Below, piece by piece: positions 33,704 to 45,907 of a stretch of DNA of 64,000 bases. A model generated the notes under the pieces. The model searched no databases. It was not told the DNA's origin and was given only the letters and a program-made list of their open reading frames with translations. Position numbers and translations under genes: made by a program. Source of the DNA: Rhizaria sp. SCN 62-66 (taxonomy: Eukaryota > Rhizaria, unplaced); the NCBI GenBank assembly GCA_001724265.1, contig MEDY01000026.1, forward strand, positions 61,834 through 125,833, in the 5' to 3' direction. Every line of letters starts with the position of its first letter. Position 1 is the stretch's first letter.

Positions 33704-36700
33704 TCACCGACACTGCCGGGTTTGTTTGCGCTGTTTTTCCAGCACGTACCACGCCACAAGCAGTGACTGCTGCACAATCTTGCGCAGCATCACAGCGACC
33801 CACCGCTCCATCTCCACCGCGGGCCCCATCGCAAGATTCTTAAGATACTCCAGCCGCCACGAAACCCACTCCTAGCTCCTGAGCGCGCGCAATGCCAGTC
33901 CCGTGTTGGAGTTGCGCTCAGCCGGGCCATACGTGCTGCTCACGGTGAAGGTGTCATCGCCGCGGTGCAGGCTCAGCGCGCTGTCGGGGTCGCGCCGCGC
34001 CGCGCGCAGGGCCGCGACGACCGCGCTGCGGGAGTCGAGCGTGACTTCGCTGCCGTCGGACGCGAGCACCGCGGCGGGCGGCAGCGACAGGTCGTGCGCG
34101 GCGGCGGAGGACGACAACGACGAGGACGACGCGGAGGAAACGTGGAATGATGCGTCGGCCGCGCGACGAGCGGAGAAGATGACGCACTCGAGCCACGAGG
34201 GCGGGTGGATCTCCTCGTCGTCGGAGCCGATCTCACCGCTGCTATGACCGCGGCCGGCGCTGTGACAGCGACCGCGACGGCGACGCCGGCAACGGCTGTG
34301 GCCGAGGCTCTGCCCGAGGGAACTGGGCACGCGCGCCATGACGTGCGCAATATCATGCGGCGTCAACCCTTGTGACGCGAGCGTCTGCAGCACAACTGTG
34401 GCGACAACGTAGCCCAGCGCAGAGCCGGCGTCGCAGTGTTTGTCCACCATCTCGGCCACGTGCTCGAACGGGTTCAACCGCAGCAGGTAGAACGTGGACA
34501 GGTCAGACAGCGGGACACGGACGCCCGGGTGCGAGAGCCACTTCCAGTGCTCGATGCTGTTGCCGCTGAGGTCGAACACAGACGGCAGCGCTAGTGCGTG
34601 GTCGATCGGGATCACCTCCACGGTCGGATCTTTGACCGTCGCAGTGCGCGAGACGAGCATGTTGCCTTCGTTGCGGTCCAGGTTCAGGATGCGGAAGTCG
34701 AGCAGCGCAATGCGGTGCATGCATTCGATCGATCCGACCATGCGGTCACCAAACTCCTCCTGGTTTTCGCGGAAACGGTGGAAAGAGAAGATGCTTACAC
34801 CGCCGGCGGGGCCCGCACGCTTGACACCCTCAACGCGTGTCTCTGGCACGCCAGCGAACCGCTCACAGTCGAGGTAATACGCCAGAAGCTCGTTCGACGC
34901 GCTGTCACAGCTGCGCAGCATGGGACGCTCTTTGTTGCGCTGTGGCGGGAACACGATGACGTGTGGCCGCAACGGCGCCCCCGCCGCCAGCGTCGCGGAG
35001 GCCGTCGCTGCGTGTTGCGAGCTGATCCCGTTCGCTGCCACAGAAGCGCCGCTGTTGGCGCTGTTTGCGGCGGCGGCGGCGGCGGCGCCGGACATGTAGA
35101 CGCTCGCACTGGCGCTGGCGCTCGCGGTGGGCTGCCCGGGCCGCAGCGGCGGCAGACCCAGAGACGTGACAGACCGTCCCAGCATTGGCGACGCAAGCGG
35201 GACGCCGCCAACACCGCCAACGCCAGCGCCAATGCTGGTATACGCAGCAGCGAGCGCGTCGCCGCCACCGTAACTGTGACTATGTCCGTGAGTTTGGCCG
35301 TGGTTTTGGCCGGGCGCCAGCGTGACTGTCGGCGTGACAGCGGGCTCGTTTGAGGCGACCGGGCAGTCGGTCACGTCCTCAACCGTCACTGTGGACAGAG
35401 CGAGGCCGGAGATCGCAGACGACGACGCCAACGGCGCGAGCGCGGACAGCGACACGGACGGGCGCGGCGGCGTGCCAGTGGATAGCCGCTGCATGCACTG
35501 CTGCTGTTGTTGCTGTTCGTACTGGTACTGTGCCTCGGCCGCAGTATTGCTCGCGGCGGCGGCATACCGTTGCCGCGCAAGATGCCCAGACACAAACGAG
35601 TCCAGCACCTCGCTGCTCTCCTTGCCCGTGACGCCGCCGCTCGCCCTCCCAGCGCCCACGGCTCCACCGCTGCGCGCCGCCGCGGCAGTGGCGCTGGGGG
35701 CGAAGGCGCTGGCACCGGGCCGCGCCCACGCCATGCCGTCGTGCCGCGGGGGCGTGTCAAGCACCACCGACACCGGCGCAGGCACAGGCACAGGCGCGTC
35801 CGCCGCGGACCGAGCACCGCCGCCAGCGGTCGCAGTGGAGCCGCGGTGCGCCGCGTGCAGTCCGCGATGCTGCACTGCACTGGTGGCGGCGATGGCGTGG
35901 TCGCTGGTACTGCCCGCCTCGCCGTCGAGCCCGGTCGCGGCGGACTCGGAACCGCTCTCGACCTCGGCCGCCGCGGTCGACAGCACAGTGCGCGACGCCG
36001 CAACGTGCGCGCGCTGGCTCAAGTGAGCGTTGTCGTTCGCGGCGGAAGATGGCAGTGATGATGGCAGGGATGATGACGCGGACGGGGACGGAGCGGCGAT
36101 CGGCGCGGGCGGCGGCAGCGTGGATACCCCACCGTGCGCAGTGTTGTTAACGCGACGATGTAGATGGCCCGGCGTTGCAGAGTGGCGCGGTGTCGCCGCC
36201 GGGCTCCCACCTGTCTGCACCGTGTTGCTCCCCGCAACAGCGCTCATGAGGATCGGCGCGATGTGTGTCAGCGAGCGGTGCACTGTGGGGACGGAGCTCG
36301 TCGACCGCACGTGCGACAACGCGGGCTGCATCACCGGCACAACGCTGTTGGCGGCGTCAGATGACACGTGCCTGACCGCGCTAGCAGCGTCAGCGGCCGG
36401 AAGATATGGGTGGTACTGGTGATGACCGGAGAACGAGCGCGCGTGCATATGCGTGCGTTGCTGTTGCTGATGCAGCTGTTGCTGCTGCAACTGCAACTGC
36501 TGCTGCTCTTGCTGCATCAGCATCACTTCCTCGGTCGCGCGCTCTGCCGCGATATACGGCATGTGCTTCATCTCGAGGAACTTGGCGTCGTCGCACACCA
36601 CGCGCACCGCAATGGACTGCTGCTGCGACGCGTCGGCTCCCAGCCCGAGGCCGCCCGCCGCAGAGGCGGGGTCAGTGCCCGTCGACGATGTCGATCCCGA

Positions 36701-39700
36701 CGCAGACGCGGACGCGGACGCAGAGAAGGGGGCGAACGCACCCGCCACGCCGGCCGCGGGCGGCGTGAGCGAAACCAAAGGAGACTGCGAACGGCTCAGG
36801 TTGCGGCTACGACCGTGTTGAGACTGCATTTGCGTCTGCGTGTGCGTGTGCGTATGCGGTGCGGACTGGTAAGACATCGACGCGGTGGGACGCATCGGAG
36901 CAAAGAACACTGAACCACCAGAGGATTGACTTCTGCTGCCTGTGACGGCAGCCGGTGCAAACACCATGTCGTCATCCTCGTCGCAGTCAGCGGTATAGTT
37001 CGCAGCGGCGGCGGCGGCGGCCGTGGTGTATTGCGCGGTGACCGTCGAGTCACCAGTCGCATTCACAGTCTCTGTCAGCGTCGCTGAAGTCACCCCTGGC
37101 GCTGACACCGCAGCAGCTGCACTCGCGTTCACTGCAGCAGAGGCGGGGGAGGTGCTCACAGCCACCGTGTTGCCGCCGCGAGTGCCCTCCATAACGCCGT
37201 ATGAACCCGTGCGGTCAAGCGTAGTCAGCGCTGAGCCAAACGCACCGCCGGCAAGCGGAGTCCTGCGGCCGTGCTTCGGGGGCCGTCCGCCGGCGCTGCC
37301 GAAGCTGCCAGCGGAGGCAGGCGCGGAGGGTTGTTCAGGGCCGAAGGATCGCGTGCGATACAACTGCTGTTGTTGTTGCTGCTGCTGCTGTTGCTGTTGC
37401 TGCTGAGACTGCTGCTGCTGCTGTACCTGCACTTGTGTCACCGTACTGTAGACACTACCAGCAGGAAGACCTTTAATCAAGTCGCTCTTGGCGATGACGA
37501 AGTTCAGGGAGTTGCTTTGCCGCTGCACGGCGCCGGCGGTGAACGATGCCCCCGCGCCGTGCGCGATAAGCGCGGCCATGCCGGCGGTGCCCGAGTGGGC
37601 ACCCGTGCCCGCGGGCGCCGCGAGCACCGCTGACGACGCGCGCGACAGCGAGGCCGGGACGAGAGCGCTCCTACTGTTGGTCAGAACTGTCGTCGTCGTC
37701 GGCGCAGCCGCTGTGTGAGCCCGAGCGCCGCTACTACCGCTGCCGTCGGTAAGCGCAAGCGTCGGCGACCGCGTCCGCAGCAGAAGCGCACCACTGTTGT
37801 TGCCGCCGCCGCCGCCGCCGCCGTGAGTCGCGCTCACGCTCTTGGCGAACGTGTCAGACAACGCATTGTTGCCGCTCTTGCGCACGTACGCGACGCCGTG
37901 CGCGTCTTTAATCTTGTGCGGAGCGGACGTGCCTTCGAGAGCGCCCTCCTCAACGTATTGCTCGAGCAACGGCACGGGGGCGGCAAACGCAGCGGGTGCC
38001 ATGGGCAAGCCCGTGGTGAGGAAGAGCGTTGAGGACGAGTTCGGCAGCGCATCGAACATGATGCCACCGGTGAAACCGCTGCTGCCGTTGAGGCTGGCCG
38101 TCGTCGTAAGCGTCAGCGTTGCCGCAGCGTTCATGGGAGGGTTGTTGGAGGTGTGAGGCGCTGACGCTGGCATCTGTGTGGCGTAATGCGGCACGTGAAC
38201 TAGACCACGCCGCGTCGATTCGTGATGCGCGACTGTCACTGAAGCGCCAACGAGAGACGACGCAGAAGCAGACGCCGGCAATGTCGGAGCATTGTCCGCG
38301 TTGCTGTCAGCAGTGTTAAGGTCTTCGTCGTCTTCATCGCTGTCATCGTCCTCGTCTTCGTCTTCATCTTCGTCATCATCGTCATCGTCGTCGTCGCCGT
38401 CGTTGCGTTCAGGGTCGCGGAGGCGGCCGCGCGGTGTGTCAGGACTCATGGGCACAGGTGCCGACGCCACAACACCAAGCGCCGCACCCGTCGTCGTTCC
38501 CGCGAGTGTGAACGATTCATCCGTGGCGACTGACACACCTAGAGACGCCAGAACCGGGGTCACCGCATTCGACCCAGCCGCGGTTTCTGCAGCCAAAAGG
38601 CCTGAATTGCGACTTGTACTAACTTTGTCCTTATCAGCGGCGGGGACGGGCGAGCCAAGCGCGGTCAACGCGTTCGAGGCCGTGGCTGTGGCAGGCACTC
38701 GTAGTGGCTTGGTCGGGAACGAGTATTCTTCGCAGACACGCATGCATTCGTTGGTGATGGTGATTGTGCGGCGCGACACGCTCTCGTACCTTCTATTCTT
38801 GCGGGCGCTATTCGACAGCACATGATTGCCTAGCTCCGACACTAGCGGCGCGTGTCCAGTCGCGGGCGCCGACGACGCAGACGGAGGCAAGGGCTGTGGG
38901 CCAGCGCTGTGAGCGACCTCCGACGACTTGGCTTCGCTGGTGCCGTTGCCATCGCTGTTGCTGCCTGTGAGTCCGTTGCTGGCCCAGCCAGAAACAGCGC
39001 TGCCGTTGACGAGCGCAGACGAGTCAGCGAGACCTGCGCCGCTACCGCCGCTGGCTGCGCGCTTGCGCAGCTTCCTGCTAAGAGACCGCCCAGAGGTTTT
39101 GCAGTTCGCACCGTTGACTGGACCGCCAGAGCGTCCCGTTGACAGCACAGTCTCCATCGTCAGCGTGATACTCTTAAACGGCGACTGCTCACCTTGCTGC
39201 ATGCGCGCGGCATGAGTCTGCACGTTTTGCGCGAACACCTCCTGCATCGTGTTCGAGACCGCAGTCGCTGACACGGAAGGCTGGGCCAGACTGGCGGACG
39301 TTAAGACCGGGACGTGGGCCAGAGAACCGTGCCGCTGCGCAGGAGTCAGGACGGACGCAGTCATCGCAGCCGCAGACATCGAGGCGCGCGACTGGGACTG
39401 CGCCTGCATGCCACCGCCGCTCACAGCGTTGCCTGAAGCGCCGACGGAAACCGATACAAGGTCAAGAGGCTTCCGCATGCGCAGTGCGCTCTGCAACGAC
39501 CGCTGCGGCGACGCACGCGGGTCCGCGCCGTTACTGCCAAAGGTGCTGTTGTTGAAGCTGCCGCTGCTGCTGCTGTAGAACTGGTTGTTGTGCTGAAGCA
39601 GCGCCTGAGGCGGGGGCGGCGGGGGCAGCGTCGCTTCCGGTGAAACGGGGAAAGTGACCGTGGGCGAGGTCACACGTTCCGGACTCGTGACCGTGAGCAC

Positions 39701-42700
39701 GTTGAGGCTGACTGCGACGCCACTAGCGGGGCCCATGGCCACGGGACGCGGCAGCGCGGTCACGGAGCCAGCGTCCGTGTCCGTATCAGTATCCACAGTC
39801 GCGCTGGCGATAGCTGCGACAAACGGGTGCGTACTGGAACGCGTCGCAGTCGCACACGGGGGCTCAATCATGCGTGCCGCGGCACCGCTGTTGCTACCGC
39901 CGCTGGTGGCGCTCGGCCCTGCAGCGAGCCCGGTGCGCTGCAGTGGCGCCAACGAGTCGTCCTCAACCGCAACGGCCACCGCGGCGTCACCGTCAATGAC
40001 CACAGTGGCTGCGTCTGACGCTTGCGGAGACGGGGACCGCGTGTTCGCCTGCGTTTGCGGCTGAAGGTGAGTATGATGCTGAGCCTGACTCTGCGTCTGC
40101 GTCTGCGTCTGCGAGTGCGTGCGCGACAGAGACTGTGGTGAGATTAGCCCGCCGAAGAAGTCACCTATCTTTGTGGCGACAGCCGCGACCGTCGCAACGG
40201 CACTCGTGGCAAGGCCAACGCTGCTGCTGCTGCTATTGGTCCGAGCCAGATCGCCCGGACTTGGTGACTTCACGCCGCCGAGCGTGTTGTTGACATCGAA
40301 CGAAAACACAGCAGAGCCCGACGCCGACGCAAAGGCCGAGACGTCCGCAGCACTGGCAGATGACGATGCAGAGAAAGAAGCGTCAGGAGAGTGGTCAGCC
40401 GTGTTAAAAGCGCTGCTGAGCCCGCGTTGGCGCTGAATTGAGGTAGGTGCAGCCGGAAAACTGCTGCGCATCGACAGCCTGCTACCGTGCTGACTCCCAG
40501 CGCTTGCGGTCGCGTTGCTTTCACGCGGTGACAACATGAAGCCGTGTCCACTGGCCATCGAAGTCGCAGGGACATCACTCAGCCCGAGTCCCCCAGTCGC
40601 AGTGGCAGGCGCGATCGCAGTGGCAGCATCGCCGGTGTTGATTGTGACTGCGGGCAGAGAGTCGCCGAGTGTGTGCGTGAGCGAGTCTGTCCCGTCGCAG
40701 CTGTCGCCCATCGTAGCGCTTAGCACCGGCGCAGCCGCCACAGCCGCAACAGGCGCACCATACTCACGACCGCCGTACACCACTGGGGTGCCTGAGATGG
40801 TGAAGAGAGTGGCACTGTTGCTGTTGAGGTCGATACTATTGTTGTGGCTCGAGCTCGCCCCGATGCTGCTACTACTGGCGCTGCTGCGGCCGCTGTGGCT
40901 ACGTTCAACGGCGGCCGCGAGCGACGTCACCGCACAGTCGCCGTCGCCGTCGCCGTCGCCGTCACCGGTCTGCCGCACTTGCTTTGTTGCCTGCGCAGTT
41001 GCGGCCACGGTGATGGGCGAGAGCACCGCGCCCCACGCAGACCCTGACCGGGCCTCATTTTCCGCAGTATTTGCGCTGGCGTTGGCAGCACTTGCGGAGG
41101 CCGAGACGATGGCGTTGGCAAGCGTGGTACGAGTGCGCGTGATCTGACCGGTGGCGCGGCCGAGAGCGCCGGAATGCGTGCCAGTAAGTGCCTGCGGGGA
41201 CAACAGCGCAGTGGGCGCTGGCGGAGACTGTGGCTGTGAGGTCTGTGACTGAGAAGACTGTGTACGGTTGAGCAGGATGGGCTGCTGTGCATTGAGAATG
41301 CTCTGTGACACCGCATTGTCACCACCAAAGCCCGTATTCACACTCAGGTCCGCGGTCACGGCGCTGCTGCTGTTGATGCCGTGCGCCGCGTGGCTCAACG
41401 GCAATATCGCAGCAATGCCTGCAGTAGGGGCGCCGGCGCCAGTGAACGCGAACTGCGTCGAAGGCATCGTGCGCGCGTTGTCAAACGCGGCGTCACTGAG
41501 CAACGCGTGCGAAACATCAACTGCTAGCGGAACACTGGCGTCAATGTCATCACTCTTGTTGTTGTACGGCTTGCTATGAGCGGTGTCGGAGTTGTGGCGA
41601 TGACTCCTTGCGTCGACCGCATCTGAGGAGAGCGACTGCGACACTGACTGGGCTTCAGAGACAGATGACAACGAATAAGGCGAATCCTGCTGCTGCTGCT
41701 GCTGCTGAGGCATTGAAAATGTCGCGCTTACAACGCGACTGCCTCCGCCGGCCATCGCAGCGGTCACATCAGCGGCGCGCGCCAGACGCTGCTCGAGCGC
41801 GATCTCTCGCTTCGTCTGCTTAGACTGCTTCAGACTCGCACCTACAGCCGGCTTAGCGTTGCTAACAGCGGCACACGCGGGAGCCGGGGCGGTGGAGACA
41901 GCTGCTGAAGCAGACGGGCGCGCGAAAGAGCGCGCGAAGCTTGAATCTGTCGTTTGCACCGCGAGCTCGATGCTGAAGCCCGACGCAGCGGCGCTGATTG
42001 CGGCGCTGCTGCCGTCGCCGTCACCGGTGAGACGGGAGAGAAACGAGCGCTGCACCGCGTCGCCGCTGTCGGCTGCGGGCGTCGTGAGGTCAATGTACTG
42101 GGCCGCTCCCCCGCTGCCGTCTCCGTCGCTGGGGCTGCGGGCTGATGCGTTGCAGTAGTCACTGTCACTGCTGATGGCATTGTTGTTGCTTTCGCTGGTG
42201 CTGAGTTGAATGAGGTGCGCATTAGACGAGTCAGCGCCGGTGTAGATGAAGTCGCACACTCCTTCGCTCTCATCACTCTGATCAACAAAATGACTGCTGC
42301 TTGCCGAGTTGTTCTGCGCAAAGCTGACAAACGCGGGCACAAAACCGTTTGCACCCATGTTCACGCTGGGCATATGACCGTGAGCGGCGGCATCCGCGGT
42401 ATCCGCATAAACAAAAGCTCCATCAGGCGATGCACTGTACAGGTCGCCGTACAGCGCGCCAGAGCCCTCCGCCGCGTATCCACGCATCGCATCGCGGCTG
42501 AGGCCGTGGGCGTGACTGTGCCCGTTGTGTGCGGGAAAGGGATACATCGCAGCGCCGTTGTGGCTGTGCATGAAGTCGCCGTGGCCGTGGTAGGGACCGT
42601 GGTACTCAGTGTGGCCGAACTGAGACACACCCGACGCGGTCGCACTCAGCGACGGCTGCGGCGAGTGATGCGACATTGTCGTGTCAAAATCGATCACGTC

Positions 42701-45280
42701 GTCGTCGTCGTCGTCGTCGTCATCATCGTCGTCCTCGTCGTCGTCGCCGTCGCGCGCAGTCGGCCCGGCAGCAGTCATGACAATCGCAACCGAGCCCATG
42801 TCGTTCGCCATACTAGTATGGCTAGAAGAAGCGTTCGCAGAGGCGGCAGCGTTGTGAGGAGTCACGACATTGCTCGCATCTGTATCATCGTCGACAAGGT
42901 CGTCGCTGTCGTTCGTGGTGCCACGTTCATCGTCGGTCTCGTCGCCACCCTTGTCCACGCCAGAGTCTAAGGGGCTGTCTAAGGGGGTCGCCGCGGCGCC
43001 GTCTAAGGGCCGCGTGATGGAAAGACTGCTCAGTGCTAAGGAGTCACAGCTACTGTCGGCGAGCCTGCTGAAAGACTGTGAGCTGCTCAGCAAATCATCC
43101 TCCAACTCCTTCTTGATATGGTCATTGTTATTGCTGCTGTTGCGTTTGTTACTGCTCTGCGTCGTATTGGCGGTGTTGGCTCTGACGAGAGTGAAGTTCG
43201 CGCTGGAGCCGCGACCGAGGCTCTGCGCAGTCAACGAGGGCTGCACTCCAAGCGAGCCGGTGACGCTGGGCGGCGACACATGAGACAGAGTCGTGCTCGC
43301 GTTCTCTCCACACCCGACACCGACCGTGCTCGCACTGGCGCTCGTGAGGCTGGTGTCGGACACGGTGTCGCTCTCAGCCGCGGCGGCGTCATCGCTCTTC
43401 AGACGAGTCGTCACCGTGGCCTCTGTGCGGACGTCGCTCTTGCCAGCGACACTGTGGAGTCGTTTGCTGCCGCCGAGAGTATCGGTGTTGAGTGAGATCA
43501 CGGATGACTCGGCGAAACTGCTCGACGGCGTGTTCATCAGCGTCGTCTGCTCACCTGCGCTCACATCCACGTTCGAGTGGGCATTCACACTCTTGCTGTT
43601 GTTGTTATTATTGCTGTCAGAGTTAGACCGCGAGTACTCGTTCGGCGCCCATGTGACAGTCTTTCCAGCTAACCCAGTCACGATCCCAGAGCCAGCACCA
43701 GAGCCTGAGTCACTGCCAGGGTCAATCCCATGTGCAATGAAGCCAGGGCCAGAGTCAGGGCCAGGGCCAGGGCCAGATCCGGAGAATGAACCAAAGCTAG
43801 GTGCGCTGCTGCTGGCCGTAGGGCGCTGAGGCTGTGCGAACCGCGGTTGCGCTGACGGCCGTTGCAGCGGCAGAATCGTCGCGTTGGCGGATGACACGGT
43901 GGGGGAACGCAGGGGAAGTCTGAGTCCGCCGCCATTCGCAGTCGCACTGTCGATGCCACTGGTGGCGCCAACGTCTAAACCGCCGCCAAGCTTGCTGTGG
44001 TGGCCGCGGTGACCGCCGTGGCCGCTATGGCCGCGCAGACTGTGAGTCCGAGAGACAGCGGAGTGACCGTGAGAAGAGTGACCGTGAGCGCCCGATCCCA
44101 CACCACTGCCCGGCACCACACCCGCGGCCCCCACAACTGTCGGCCCCGCAGCCACTATGCCCAGGGTTCCGCCCACGGGCCCCATGCCCACAGTCATGCC
44201 CACGGTCATCGGCGTGGCGATGGTGGCACCGGCAAGCTCTCGCGGCAGCACAAGCACACGGAGCTGGTCAGACAGTGTTTTCACCACAGATTCCGCTTCG
44301 ACCCGCGCGCGAGTGACCGTGAGCAGCGAACCTGCGTGGCCGCACTTAGCGCGCACATGGAGCGCTTCGCTGCGTTTCCTGTTCTCAGACTCGATGCTGG
44401 TCCGCATTGCGGCGGTGTAGCCGTCACTGTCGACCCTGTCGTCGTCGTCGGGGCCGTCTTTGTCGTCTTCGTCGTCGTCATGGCTCCTGTCGCTGGCACT
44501 GCTATCACTGCTCTCGCTCAGAGTATCGCTGCAGCTGCCGCTGGTGCCGTTCTTGTCGTGATTGCTTTTGTTCTCAGCGGCTTCACGGCAGTCGGCTTCC
44601 GCGGCGGCGGCGGGCCTGGTGCGCTGGTACTCCTCGCACAGATACGGCGTCCCCGCGGCCGGTACGCTGTACCGCGCAACCGCCCGCGCAAGACAGCGGC
44701 CGCCCAACAGCGCATGCAAGCACCGCAGTGGTGAGCCATTCGCGGTGTCGCACTTCCCGCAGCAGCACGCTTGGTCGTCCTTCTTGTTTTCATCGACACA
44801 CTCCGTGGCCTCTGCGTCGGCGTCTTTGCGCGCAGCACGGAGCGCCTGCTTGAACTCCTTCGTGCCGTGTCCGTGCCGGGCTTGCAGCGCGAGCACAGTA
44901 GTCTGGGCCCGCCACAGCGCGCGCGGCAACCGGAACGGGATCGCGCGCGCCTGCGCGCTCAGAGCTGCAGCCTCGGCCGCGGCGCGCGCGGCGTCGGCTG
45001 CAGATTGCGCGAGCTGGCCGGGGTTTGCACCCGGTCCGCCCCCGTCAGCAACGGCTCCAGGGCGGCGCTGGCTCGGAGGGATATAGCGACGTTTACACGG
45101 CGCCGCGGCAGCGAGCAGTGCCACAACCGGCTCCACAGGTACTGTGCCGGCGGAGGAGGACGATGTCGCCGACGATGAAGAGGATGTGGAAGAATACGAG
45201 TGAGTTGTTGGGGAGGGAGCCGAGGCGGCCGGGTTTGGCGCCGGCTCGGGGCCGATCAGGCCCGGCGCGGACGGCAACAT
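33704..45280 (-). CDS. Giant low-complexity protein ending in a PI4K-gamma-like (PI3/4-kinase fold) domain
   Basis: A single exon runs from ATG 45280-45278 to TGA 33706-33704, with one in-frame TAG at codon 3,803; 3,858 aa. The frame is open upstream to 45619, but that part looks like leader. Residues 1 to about 3,430 are Ala/Ser/Thr/Gly-rich with long Gln and Asp/Glu runs and no domain I recognise. The C-terminal region matches plant phosphatidylinositol 4-kinase gamma / ubiquitin-like-domain kinases: ELLAYYLDCERFAGVPETRV, SIECMHRIALLDFRILNLDR, NEGNMLV (catalytic loop, about 3,530), VIPIDHALALPS (metal-binding Asp), EHWKWLSHPGVRVPLS and QGLTPHDIAHVM. Plant members include lipid kinases and protein-kinase-like forms, so the substrate is open. 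After the TAG another 55 codons (EWVSWRLEYLKNL..., AWYVLEKQ) are clearly protein-like. Confidence 0.8.
33872..33874 (-). other. In-frame TAG read as sense (PI4K-like codon 3,803)
   Basis: The flanking residues are ALRS before and EWVSWRL after. The following 55 codons are hydrophobic/charged, Trp-rich and helix-like, then end at TGA. Confidence 0.78.
37364..37426 (-). repeat. Polyglutamine run (CAG/CAA) in the PI4K-like giant
   Basis: On the coding strand this is a mixture of CAG and CAA codons giving about 13 and then 4-5 consecutive Gln, broken by Ser. Mixed codons suggest selection or age rather than a pure slippage expansion. Confidence 0.85.
38321..38399 (-). repeat. Asp/Glu run in the PI4K-like giant
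   Basis: GAC/GAT/GAA/GAG codons encode an almost uninterrupted acidic stretch of about 26 residues. Confidence 0.8.
42697..42753 (-). repeat. Poly-Asp run in the PI4K-like giant
   Basis: A GAC-rich microsatellite encodes about 17 acidic residues, followed by VIDF. Confidence 0.8.
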
Positions 45281-45907
45281 GCGTTGCACAGACACGCCGC
45301 TAGGGAAACTCGCCGCGCAGAGTGAGTGGTGCTTGGGGAGCCGTGCGCGGGGCCAGAGGCCGGGGGGAAGGCGGGATGGAGTTCGAGAGGTCTCTTTTCT
45401 GTGAGGAAGTAGATTATTGTCTCGAAGAGAGGAAGGAGAAGGTGGGATGGCAAACAAACTCTCAAAAGTGGTCCAAACGCACTTAGAGAATTTTCCCAGC
45501 CCCCTACGAAGTTTTAGAAGGATAACCGGGATCAGGTATGCGAGATAAGATGGACTGGTGGTGAGATCGGAGTCCTTTCTCTCGCAACAAAGAAGGATAT
45601 CGAGGCAATAACGCGACATATACGAGCAGATTTTTAGATAATTATATAATTAATGATATTAGTAGAAATAACCCGGGGATTTCAGTCTTTAGTCGATCAA
45701 AGCGATCCCAGTGTGATGTTCTTAGTCACCTCAACTCTTCTTGGACCGGCATGTTTGTCTCACCCCCTCTGTTTCCGCTTAAACAGATATAGCCGATCAT
45801 TAAAAATCGATTTCTGAGATATTATTCTGCGAATCAATACTATTTATGTATTTATTGTTTAATTCATTAACATAATCTCGCTGAGGTTTGTATATCTTTC
45901 TGGATGC
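45281..45907. other. Spacer and leader between the two giant minus-strand genes
   Basis: The part up to 45619 is open in the frame of the PI4K-like gene but reads as leader, with mixed composition. 45620-45907 is AT-rich spacer. No other feature was recognised. Confidence 0.4.
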
